From contig OZ245029.1 of NCBI GenBank assembly GCA_965223955.1, forward strand, positions 1,116,001 to 1,180,000: DNA of 64,000 nt. Direction: 5' to 3'. This document shows positions 25,766-33,219 of the stretch, piece after piece (position 1 is the stretch's first letter; every line of letters begins with the position of its first letter). A program made the translations under genes and the position numbers. The notes beneath the pieces are model-generated. The model had not been told where the DNA came from. It saw only the letters and a program-made list of their open reading frames with translations, and made no database searches. Origin of the DNA: Bin75 sp965223955 (GTDB lineage: Bacteria; Nitrospirota; Nitrospiria; Nitrospirales; UBA8639).

Positions 25766-26366
25766 GTTTCGCTCTTCTCCATGGCTGTCTCTGGCCTGCC
25801 CACCGAGGTATAGCCATTGTCCATCAGATTTTTAGTTTTGTCGAGCAGTTCGGGTTTGTCGGGCAAGGGGCGGCTGTCTAGCTCACGTCGAGCTAGCCGG
25901 GGTGGGCTTTTTTGATGCATGCCGCAAGGCATTTTTCGCTGGTATCGGTGGCCACTTTACTTCTCTCTTGGCGCCAGATCAATCGAGAATATCAGGAACG
26001 TAAATGCTATCTTTACTATAATCCAGCATCGCGGCATTGTTAAATGCTGCGTTTAATATAGAAAGGTGATTCAGCATTTTCAAAGGCAGCGTTTAATATG
26101 TTTGAACTTGGTGGAAGACCAGTCGATCCAGGCATTGGCAACCTGAGGCAGGCCCACTCGTTGAAAGAAAACTTCGATTCTGCCATTTTTCTGCAGTGGC
26201 ACTTGTTCGGTATCGTGCAGGGGGCTCGTATACAACAACCTTGCCATAGTGTGTGGTTGCACGGCGGTCATGGAATCGGTTGGCCTCTCTTTGCCGGTTA
26301 CGCTACGAAGCCGGTGCCATACAAACTTGACTCATCCGTCGAGTAGGGTAAAGGAATGCAGAGATA
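25766..26366. other. Intergenic region between RecQ-PRTase and ligase genes
   Basis: Region of 600 bases with divergent genes on each side. The direct repeat GCGTTTAATAT occurs at 26049-26059 and 26089-26099, with AATGCTG (26043-26049) facing CAGCATT (26072-26078). These could be operator or promoter elements. TAGCTC/GAGCTA near 25880-25897 is a short palindrome before GGGGTGGGCTTTTTT. A 63-codon reverse frame at 26080-26271 has no recognisable motif. I see no certain gene. Confidence 0.4.
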
Positions 26367-27230
26367 ATGCGCGTGTTGTGCAGGACGCCAATGTTCCTGG
26401 CCGTCTTCTTCGTCGCCGTTTTTGTCACGCCGGCTGTCGAGGGGGAATCTCCCGATCTTCTGCTTGCCGAAAAATACCGACAGGATATCGACCTTTCCGC
26501 CTACTGGGTGAGTGAAAAACTGGATGGGGTTCGGGCATTTTGGGACGGCGAGCGGTTGATTTCCCGAGGTGGCAATGCGTTTTCAGCTCCGTCGTGGTTT
26601 ACCGCCGGTTTTCCACGGGTCGCACTGGACGGCGAATTGTGGACCGGACGCGGGCGGTTTGAAGAGACGGCTTCCATCGTAGCTCGTAGCATCCCGCACG
26701 ACGGGTGGCGGCAGGTGCGCTACCTGGTCTTTGACCTGCCCACAGACTCCGATGTTTTTGACGTGCGCCTGCAAAATCTGCGTGCCGTCGTCGCTACGTC
26801 GCAAAACGAATTTCTTGCCGTCGTCGTCCAGGAAAAAATCGCCGACCACAAGTCGCTGCTGAACAAACTGGACGAAGTCACTTTGGCCGGGGGCGAAGGG
26901 CTGATGTTGCACCGTGGTGACTCGCGCTATTACGGTGGGCGCGGCATGGATCTATTGAAACTGAAACGATTCGACGACGCTGAAGGAATCGTCATCGCGC
27001 ACAATCCCGGCAAGGGAAAATTCACCGGGATGATGGGCAGCGTGACCGTGCGAACCGCGGACGGCATAACCGCTAAAATCGGCAGCGGATTTTCCGACGA
27101 CGAACGCAAAACCCCGCCGCCAATCGGCGCGACGATCACCTTCAAACACCAGGGATTCACCGGCACGGGCAAACCCCGGTTCCCCGTCTTCTGGCGAATC
27201 CGTGAGGACGAACCTGAGGGAGGAAAATAG
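26367..27230 (+). CDS. Secreted-type ATP-dependent DNA ligase (LigE-like)
   Basis: 287 residues with an N-terminal hydrophobic signal (VLCRTPMFLAVFFVAVFVTP, then AVEG), so the enzyme is probably periplasmic. The ligase core follows: catalytic Lys in SEKLDGVRAFWDG, RGGNAF, LDGELWTGRG, EGLMLH and KLKRFDDAEGIV. A compact OB domain ends it, without any extra DNA-binding domain, as in minimal Lig E enzymes thought to act on DNA during uptake or in biofilm. It converges on the intact PTPS-like gene. Confidence 0.88.
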   Translation: MRVLCRTPMFLAVFFVAVFVTPAVEGESPDLLLAEKYRQDIDLSAYWVSEKLDGVRAFWDGERLISRGGNAFSAPSWFTAGFPRVALDGELWTGRGRFEETASIVARSIPHDGWRQVRYLVFDLPTDSDVFDVRLQNLRAVVATSQNEFLAVVVQEKIADHKSLLNKLDEVTLAGGEGLMLHRGDSRYYGGRGMDLLKLKRFDDAEGIVIAHNPGKGKFTGMMGSVTVRTADGITAKIGSGFSDDERKTPPPIGATITFKHQGFTGTGKPRFPVFWRIREDEPEGGK

Positions 27231-27261
27231 AGAGGATAAAGAGGCCCAATGGGCCGTGCGA

Positions 27262-28047
27262 CTATTCCGAATAGTCCAGGGTCAGGTTGTGATGATCGGT
27301 GAGCCGGAGTCGTTCGAGACGCGCATCGGCAACGTCGAGCAATCGGGGCCAGAGGACTTTGGCCAGGGTGGGTAGGGTAGCCGGCCGGGCAGCAAATTCC
27401 GGGTGTTGGGACACATTCGTGCCCGTCAGGTTGTTGAGGATCTGCTCCTGGACCCGCTCGTCCAACGCCATGATATTCGTGACGCGACCCGTGATGGGGT
27501 CAATCGGGCCTCGAACGGTGACGTCCAGGGAAAGGGGCCACGTCTCCACGTGGGAAGAATCGGCATTTCGCTTCACCGTCAGGGCATACCGGCGAGTCAG
27601 CAGGGCCTCGGTCGGTTCCGCATTGTCCTGCGATGCCGGGTCGTTCGGCGGATAGAGTTCGGCCCACAGGTTTTCACCCTCGCATAGCCGTATCGATTCG
27701 ATGTCCCGGGTCTCGGGGCGCTCGCGGAATTTCCTCCAGAGTACCAGGGCCAGATTTTCAGCGGTGGGCACGAGCCGTTCAAAGTAGGGCATATCGAAGT
27801 TGAGATGTTTATGGTCGAACTCTTCGAGCACGTCCGTCACGATTTCTTTAAGGTCGTACAAATTGATAATCATGCCCGTGACGGGATCGACCTGCCCGCC
27901 AAGGGTCACTTCAAGGAGATAATTGTGCCCATGCTCCTGAGAACAAGGGCCAAAGACCTCTTTATTGCGCGCCTCGTCCCACTCGGCTTTGAAATACCGG
28001 TGGGAAGCGGAAAATTCTATCCGTTTCGTGAGGGTGGATCGTGCCAT
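27262..28047 (-). CDS. Two-domain 6-pyruvoyl-tetrahydropterin synthase / QueD-like protein, intact copy
   Basis: PTPS/QueD family enzymes act on dihydroneopterin triphosphate in pterin or queuosine synthesis. The N-terminal domain keeps the zinc and catalytic residues: SASHRYF, CSQEHGHNY, the DHKHLN motif and PTAENLAL. A second copy of the fold follows (RRYALTVKRN, then SLDVTVRGPIDPITGRVTNI) but lacks most of these motifs and looks degenerate. MARSTLTKR at 28047 is preferred over the frame opening at 28110. The last 696 bases of the gene are duplicated at 21872-22567. The gene follows erpA on the same strand. Confidence 0.85.
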   Translation of the reverse strand: MARSTLTKRIEFSASHRYFKAEWDEARNKEVFGPCSQEHGHNYLLEVTLGGQVDPVTGMIINLYDLKEIVTDVLEEFDHKHLNFDMPYFERLVPTAENLALVLWRKFRERPETRDIESIRLCEGENLWAELYPPNDPASQDNAEPTEALLTRRYALTVKRNADSSHVETWPLSLDVTVRGPIDPITGRVTNIMALDERVQEQILNNLTGTNVSQHPEFAARPATLPTLAKVLWPRLLDVADARLERLRLTDHHNLTLDYSE

Positions 28048-28145
28048 ACTCGATGAAAGGAAACCGGCCCTAAAGAAAAAGGCCAGGAATTCCGCCTGTG
28101 AGAGAGGCAAGAACCCTGGCCTTGTTGAGGTCGAATTCGATGGGG

Positions 28146-28469
28146 TCAGGTGCTAAAGGAACTGCCGCAGCCGCACGTGCTCTTCGCTTGCGGGTTTTTA
28201 ATCGCAAACCCGGAGCCTTGCAGGCTGTCGACGTAATCGACTTCCGCACCGCTCAGCATGGGAGCACTTTGCGAATCCACGATGATTTTGACCTCGCCTT
28301 TTTCAATCACCGTGTCATCCTCATCCATTTTGGATTCAAAGGACATCCCATATTGATAGCCGCTGCAACCGCCGCCTTTGACGTAGACCCGCAATCCGAT
28401 GACGTCCTCTTCTTCGTCGTGTATCAACTCTTTGATTTTTTCTTCGGCAAGTGGGCTGATAGTGACCAT
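28146..28469 (-). CDS. erpA: A-type Fe-S carrier, ErpA-like
   Basis: 107-residue A-type carrier for Fe-S delivery to apoproteins. The conserved cysteines are in GGGCSGYQY and the C-terminal CGCGSSF. It differs from the iscA product at 10225-10596 and is unlinked to the ISC operon, the usual situation for ErpA. The first residues MVTISPLAEEKIKELI are typical of the ErpA/SufA branch. The exact subtype is inferred. Confidence 0.88.
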   Translation of the reverse strand: MVTISPLAEEKIKELIHDEEEDVIGLRVYVKGGGCSGYQYGMSFESKMDEDDTVIEKGEVKIIVDSQSAPMLSGAEVDYVDSLQGSGFAIKNPQAKSTCGCGSSFST

Positions 28470-28613
28470 GACTTCCTCCGCTTAAATATGAGATGAATAG
28501 GTATCGTGTTTCCCGGATTCTCGACAATCCAGAACATTCTCCTCTTGGAGAGTAATAATAACCACCCACCAGGCAGTTGTCAATTTGTATCGAAAGAAAA
28601 ATCTGAAAAACGA

Positions 28614-29198
28614 TCAGGCTTCCAGGTCCTTCAGCCACTCTTCTCGCAGGGCAGGGGGGACTTTCGCCTCTGCCTTGTAGTGCTCATGGGTAATCCGGAT
28701 GCCGGCGTGAGACCCATCCTCTGCAAGCGCTTTCAGAAAAGACGGGGGAACCGGAAAGCGCACAAAATGCACCGCGCTGATTTTGTCTTCCTTGCTGTGG
28801 CCGGCTTCAAAGTCGGCAAAGACGGCCTGGTCCTGCACGGTGAGAGCCAGGGTGTCTGATCGATCGAAATGCTGGAAGGAATCCAGGATCTCCTTGATGC
28901 GCTCCTGAGTCGTAATTTCAATCATCAGGGTGGCACTGAGTTCGCCCGTTCCGGGAAGCAGGGCATTATACACATCAAGCTCCTCCTGGATTTTCGACGG
29001 CTCGAAAATGCGTTCGACGCGAATCATTTCCTGAATTTGAAAAATCAGCGTCCGTCGATTCTCAAAGACCAGCGTGACCAAGGGACCGACCTCGATCCGG
29101 CGCCGTTTTTTGAGGGCGATAATCTCCTGTCGAAACGTGGCGCGTTGCGCTTCGTAGTCCGCGGGGGAGAGGAGATCGGATTGGGTCAGACGGTTCAT
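28614..29198 (-). CDS. DUF3501-family protein
   Basis: 194 residues of the DUF3501 family, of unknown role. It starts MNRLTQSDLLSPADYEAQRA, has EVGPLVTLVFENRRTLIFQI and an ERIFE segment, and ends in a Lys/Glu-rich stretch. The ATG overlaps the TGA of the Fe-S oxidoreductase gene by 4 bases, so the frame upstream to 29429 is not used. In other bacteria this family travels with rubrerythrin and this Fe-S oxidoreductase, as here, which points to a job in peroxide or oxygen protection. Confidence 0.85.
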   Translation of the reverse strand: MNRLTQSDLLSPADYEAQRATFRQEIIALKKRRRIEVGPLVTLVFENRRTLIFQIQEMIRVERIFEPSKIQEELDVYNALLPGTGELSATLMIEITTQERIKEILDSFQHFDRSDTLALTVQDQAVFADFEAGHSKEDKISAVHFVRFPVPPSFLKALAEDGSHAGIRITHEHYKAEAKVPPALREEWLKDLEA

Positions 29199-30475
29199 GA
29201 GGGCAGGTTGTACGCGTCGCGAACGATTTGAATGGGATGTCGAGCCGCCGGCATGTTTTCCGATGGCGTCGCCCCGGCCTGATCGAGTTGCAGCGCCGAA
29301 AGAGGACAATCCGACGCCACCAGGTCCGGCTCGCAATCGGAAATGGCCCGGACGGCCTTCTGCGCGATCTTCATCGAACGATCGAAAAATTCGACCTTGG
29401 CGCCCCAGGAGCCGTCGTGGCCGGAACATTTTTCAATCACCTCGACCCGGGCGCCCGTGAGCTCCATGAGTTCCTTGGATTTAAAGCCGATGTTCTGATC
29501 ACGCAAATGACAGGGAACCTGGTATGCGATGCGCTGCTGCGTGTGCCTGAACTCCGTGGACAACGCCCCGTCTCTTTTGAGCCGCATCAGATATTCACAG
29601 ATATCGAACGTGCGTTCGGCCAACGTGGTCATGTCACGCGTCGGCACCAGATACGGATATTCCCGTTTGAACATGAGACTGCAACTGGGGGTGGGCACGA
29701 CGAGGTCATACCCCTGTTTGAGATAAGGCAGAAACAGTTGGAGATGGTGCGTGGCTGTCTGCACCATGGTCTCGGTATCCCCGAGATCGAAGGACGGCAT
29801 GCTGCAACAGCGTTGGCCTTGGGGCACGACGACCTCCACGTTATTCTTGACGAGCACCTGCACCGTCGCTTTTCCGATATCGGTAGCCTGATAGTTTACC
29901 ATGCAACTCGGGAACAGCACGACTTTATGCTTGGCGACCGCGGGTTGCAGCGTCGGGCTGTGTTTGCGCCACCACGCGGGAAAGTTTTCTCGAGAAAAGG
30001 CGAGCACCTGCCGGTCCCGGTGCAGGCCGATGATCGGTTCCAACAGGTTCCGTATCCACGGCGTCGAGAGAACCCGGTTGGTCAGCGAGGCCGTCATGCC
30101 TCCCAGTTTCCCGATCAGGTCAGTTTTGATCAGCAGGCGATCGCGCCAGGACGCGCCCTGTTCCTTGACCCGTTGCTTTTTCCACGCGGCCATGAGACGC
30201 GGGAAATCGATCCCGTAATCATGGGGTGGCGTGTACGGGCAATGGTTGTAACAGAGCTTGCAGTAATAACATTCCTTTTCGACCCGTTCGTAATCCGCGG
30301 CGGCCATACGGGAGACGTCGCTCTCATACTCGTCGATCCGGTCCAACAGCGTGTTGAAGGAAGGACAGAGGTTGAAACATCGACGACAGCCGTCGCAGAC
30401 GTCGAATATGCGATTCGTCTCGTGTACGAGATCGTCTCGCGTCCAGTCAGGGGAAATAAGGTGAATATTTTTCAA
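29195..30475 (-). CDS. Fe-S oxidoreductase, heterodisulfide reductase/GlcF-like
   Basis: 426 residues. Two ferredoxin-type motifs near the N-terminus (CDGCRRCFNLCP and CYYCKLCYNHCP) would hold two [4Fe-4S] clusters. Two CCG-type domains follow (FPSCMVNYQ, QRCCSMPSFD; then VPCHLRDQ and CSGHDGSWG). This is the layout of GlcF or HdrB-related subunits that pass electrons to a thiol or quinone partner. It forms an operon with DUF3501 and probably once with rubrerythrin; a 274-bp repeat element now separates them. The substrate is unknown. Confidence 0.88.
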   Translation of the reverse strand: MKNIHLISPDWTRDDLVHETNRIFDVCDGCRRCFNLCPSFNTLLDRIDEYESDVSRMAAADYERVEKECYYCKLCYNHCPYTPPHDYGIDFPRLMAAWKKQRVKEQGASWRDRLLIKTDLIGKLGGMTASLTNRVLSTPWIRNLLEPIIGLHRDRQVLAFSRENFPAWWRKHSPTLQPAVAKHKVVLFPSCMVNYQATDIGKATVQVLVKNNVEVVVPQGQRCCSMPSFDLGDTETMVQTATHHLQLFLPYLKQGYDLVVPTPSCSLMFKREYPYLVPTRDMTTLAERTFDICEYLMRLKRDGALSTEFRHTQQRIAYQVPCHLRDQNIGFKSKELMELTGARVEVIEKCSGHDGSWGAKVEFFDRSMKIAQKAVRAISDCEPDLVASDCPLSALQLDQAGATPSENMPAARHPIQIVRDAYNLPS

Positions 30476-30510
30476 CGAAGATCGTCACGTGATGGTGAAG
30501 TAGGATTGTC

Positions 30511-30784
30511 AATGTTCACTCACTCGTTGACAGAATGCCTGAGAGGAGGAGGAGCCCCGCGCGGGCCTTCTTCTCTCGTTCCCTCCCCTTTGTAAGGGGA
30601 GGCCAGGTGGGGTAGAGTCGTACTGGCGCGGCTGCCCCAAGAGGAGCAACTCTGCGCGATTCTCCCTCCAGACAACCCCTCTACCTCCCCTTCGCCCCTC
30701 CTGATCCTTCGGCTACGCTCAGGACAAGCAAAGGAGGGGAAGGAGACGGCGGAAATTGTCAACGAATGAGTGAACACATACAGG
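30511..30784 (+). repeat. MITE-like element, copy B
   Basis: The left end AATGTTCACTCACTCGTTGA then CAG (30511-30533) faces the right end TTGTCAACGAATGAGTGAAC then ACATACAGG (to 30784). Inside are TCCCCTTTGTAAGGGGA, GGTGGGGTAGAG and a GGCTACGCTCAGGACAAGC unit of another repeat family. It lies between the rubrerythrin gene and the Fe-S oxidoreductase gene. Confidence 0.75.
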
Positions 30785-30786
30785 AA

Positions 30787-31215
30787 TTACGCGTTGTTTA
30801 AAGACTCCAGCCCTTTGGTAAAACGGTTGGCGTGGGAGCGTTCCGCCTTGGCCAGGGTCTCGAACCATTCGGCCAATTCTTCAAAGCCTTCGTCCCGCGC
30901 GGTTTTGGCCATGCCCGGGTACATTTGCGTGTACTCGTAGGTTTCTCCTTCAATGGCCGCCTTGAGATTCGATTCGGTGTTCCCGATGGGTTCACCCGTG
31001 GCGGGATCGCCGACTTCCTTCAGAAAATCCAGGTGACCGAAGGCATGGCCGGTTTCGGCTTCGGACGTATCACGGAACAATCCGCCGACGTCCGGGTACC
31101 CTTCGATATCGGCACGGCGTGCAAAATACAGGTACCGGCGATTGGCCTGGGATTCTCCGGCAAAGGCGGCTTTCAGATTGTCATGGCTTTGTGTGCCCTT
31201 GAGAGTCTTGCTCAT
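30787..31215 (-). CDS. rbr: Rubrerythrin
   Basis: 142-residue ferritin-like di-iron protein that reduces hydrogen peroxide. The iron ligands lie in FAGESQANRRYLYFARRAD, TSEAETGHAFGHLDF, AIEGETYEYTQMYPGMAKTA and AKAERSHANRF. The C-terminal rubredoxin domain of classical rubrerythrin is missing, so it is the short sulerythrin-like form. It probably belongs to a peroxide-protection cluster with the Fe-S oxidoreductase and DUF3501 genes downstream on the same strand. The repeat element ends 2 bases from its stop codon. Confidence 0.93.
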   Translation of the reverse strand: MSKTLKGTQSHDNLKAAFAGESQANRRYLYFARRADIEGYPDVGGLFRDTSEAETGHAFGHLDFLKEVGDPATGEPIGNTESNLKAAIEGETYEYTQMYPGMAKTARDEGFEELAEWFETLAKAERSHANRFTKGLESLNNA

Positions 31216-31379
31216 AGTTTCCTCTTTGGTAAGAAATGTTATGAAGGAATGAACCGGAGCCGAAAACGGCTGGCCGATTCGGATAATAGTTATATAACCT
31301 CGATGTTGCGTCTCGGGTTTGCCCGATGGTTGAAGCCTGCACCACGGTTCTTACAGCAGACACAGCCGTTCACGCGAAC

Positions 31380-32177
31380 TTATATGCCCAGGGTAAACGA
31401 TCGAGTATACCCCAATGAGATGCCGACTTCGTTAACGTCGAAATTGTATGGCACATAGGCGCTGTCTTCCATCAACCCGTCACCGCTGGCATAATCCATG
31501 CTCCAACTGGAATATTGGATGCGCACGTCAAAGCGATTCGTGCTGCTTCCGAACTCCAGGCCACCTCCGATGAGCCAGGGCATGGCATTGCGCGTTTTGC
31601 GGGTGACCCCGCGAATAGCCTCATCACCAAGCCCAGAATTATCATAGGCGGATTCAAAGGTCGCGTCCAGCCACTTCACCCCGGAAATCAGGTATATGGA
31701 GCGACCCTCGCCTAAGAATTCAAAAGCCTGGGGCACGTAGCCCAATCGTGCATTGAACCCGAAGCTGTGGTTCTTTTCCACTTTCCATGCTCCGGGAAAG
31801 ACGTGTTGAGATGGAATGGGTCTTGCGTTACCCCTGTATGTTCCTCGAAGAAAGCCTTGCACCGTATTGGAGTAGACCGCACCTTCAACCTCTCCCGAAA
31901 GGTATATGCGGTCGGACAAGAACGCGCGATAGCCCAGGTTCGCCATGAACGCGTTGATTCCATCCTCTGCGTTATCCTCGGTCGCCAGCGCACTTCCATC
32001 CGGATGTGAGGCGAGAACACCTGCGTTGTAGTGTACGCTTTTGGCATGCTCCACGTCGGCAAGCTCATGGCCGAACCTGACCCCGGCGAACAAGCCTTCC
32101 GTGTCGTTTGCCCACGCGCCCGACGCACCCAGGAAAATCATCGACATAAGAAAGAACAAGCATCTGCGCAACCCCAT
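31380..32177 (-). CDS. Outer-membrane beta-barrel protein
   Basis: 265 residues with a clear signal peptide (LRRCLFFLMSMIFLGASGAW, cut near AWA-ND). The mature part alternates polar and hydrophobic residues with aromatic girdles (RAFLSDRIYLSGEVEGAVY, FGFNARLGYV, RFDVRIQYSSWSMDY) and ends VGISLGYTRSFTLGI. That fits an 8-10-strand barrel of the OmpA/OmpW-like size class. No specific family is recognised. Confidence 0.75.
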   Translation of the reverse strand: MGLRRCLFFLMSMIFLGASGAWANDTEGLFAGVRFGHELADVEHAKSVHYNAGVLASHPDGSALATEDNAEDGINAFMANLGYRAFLSDRIYLSGEVEGAVYSNTVQGFLRGTYRGNARPIPSQHVFPGAWKVEKNHSFGFNARLGYVPQAFEFLGEGRSIYLISGVKWLDATFESAYDNSGLGDEAIRGVTRKTRNAMPWLIGGGLEFGSSTNRFDVRIQYSSWSMDYASGDGLMEDSAYVPYNFDVNEVGISLGYTRSFTLGI

Positions 32178-32200
32178 AACGTACGCTTCTTCTACCTCCC

Positions 32201-32387
32201 GTATGTACTCACTGATTCGTTGACAGTTTCCACCGATTTCTTCCGTGCCCTAGTTCCCCTCCTTTGCCTGCCCTGCCTGTCCTGAGCGAAGCCGAAGGAA
32301 GGGAGCGAAGGGTAAGGAGGGGCAAGGGGAGGTAGAAAGGCTATGACTAGGCCAGGGAACCCCTGCTCCATGGACGGTTTGCTCTAC
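32201..32387 (+). repeat. MITE-like element, copy C, right end missing
   Basis: Left end CGTATGTACTCACTGATTCG then TTGACAG (32200-32226), the CCCTCCTTTG...AAGGAGGGG hairpin arms, a CCTGAGCGAAGCCGAAGG unit, GGGGAGGTAGA and the CTCCATGGACGG block. It stops at CTCTACCC near 32387, where the right end would begin. Confidence 0.65.
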
Positions 32388-32393
32388 CCACGC

Positions 32394-32882
32394 TCAATTC
32401 GCTAAAAACAGACCGGAGGCGTGCCCGGACGATGCCATGAAGAACAACATGGGAATCGACAGCATCGTGTTGGTCCGTGAAGCCATAAGGGCCACACGGC
32501 CGGACCGTTTCTTTTCATCCGCCGAGGCTTCTTTGAGGCCCAGCACCTTTTTCTGGTTGGGCCAGATAATGCCCCAGACGTTGAAGAGCATAATGGTCCC
32601 GAGCCAAGCCCCCATTCCGATGACGGCATCCTGTCCCTGCAGGGCGAACGCCGAACCGAACCGGGCCTGGTTCATCAGGAGCGCGGCACCGAACACCCAG
32701 GTGGCAAGGGCGCCCCAACGGAACCACCAGAGCGCATTCGGGACTAAATGTGTAAAGGCCTCCGCCTTGGTTTCAGGGGTGACTTTTCCCAGAAAGGGAA
32801 CCTGAATGAAATTGAAGTAATACAAAATACCGATCCAGGTGATACCCGCCAGATAATGTCCCCATGCCAGTAAGGTTTCCAT
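32394..32882 (-). CDS. PuuD-like (urate hydroxylase membrane-domain family) protein
   Basis: 162-residue membrane protein with about four helices: ETLLAWGHYLAGITWIGILY, the second after NALWWFRWGALATWVFGAAL, the third near GAWLGTIMLFNVWGIIW and the last MLSIPMLFFMASSGH. His residues in the first and last helices could ligate haem. Annotated relatives are called urate hydroxylase PuuD but lack the cytochrome domain, so the name describes the family and not the activity. A 29-residue membrane peptide is encoded 52 bases upstream on the same strand. Confidence 0.75.
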   Translation of the reverse strand: METLLAWGHYLAGITWIGILYYFNFIQVPFLGKVTPETKAEAFTHLVPNALWWFRWGALATWVFGAALLMNQARFGSAFALQGQDAVIGMGAWLGTIMLFNVWGIIWPNQKKVLGLKEASADEKKRSGRVALMASRTNTMLSIPMLFFMASSGHASGLFLAN

Positions 32883-32934
32883 TGTATATCCTCTTTGGGT
32901 TGATTGCAGGTAAGTGGAAAACGTTCAAGAAGGT

Positions 32935-33024
32935 CTAGACAAGCATCTTCACCACAAAATACAGAACGACAGTCAGCACGAATCCTGCAGCTATCGTTCC
33001 GGGGATCGAGTCGAGTGGATTCAT
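32935..33024 (-). CDS. 29-residue membrane peptide
   Basis: A short frame with a strong AGGAGG 6 bases before ATG (33022-33024): MNPLDSIPGTIAAGFVLTVV, then LYFVVKMLV and TAG at 32935-32937. Residues 11-29 form one hydrophobic helix. It resembles the tiny accessory subunits of cytochrome oxidases (CcoQ/CydX size) and is followed by the PuuD-like membrane gene, with which it probably forms an operon. The Shine-Dalgarno and the helix support a real gene; the function is unknown. Confidence 0.7.
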   Translation of the reverse strand: MNPLDSIPGTIAAGFVLTVVLYFVVKMLV

Positions 33025-33219
33025 GGTGTCCTCCTTTAGAGTGGGTGCTTTTCGGCGTCGTTGTTTTGTCTGATGGGAGCGGTCTTCGCTCGTCGCAGAG
33101 GCGATGAGCCGACGCCGCCTTGGATGGCAATTACCCTATCCTATTCCATGGGGCGACTGCAAGAGAGAGGCTCGTTCCGTGCTTCCTGGCGCCGTTGCAA
33201 CGATCCGGAACGGGCGCTA

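Noticed and set aside
26080..26271. 63-codon reverse frame upstream of the ligase gene
   Set aside because: No Shine-Dalgarno, motif or coding bias; it spans the operator-like repeats.
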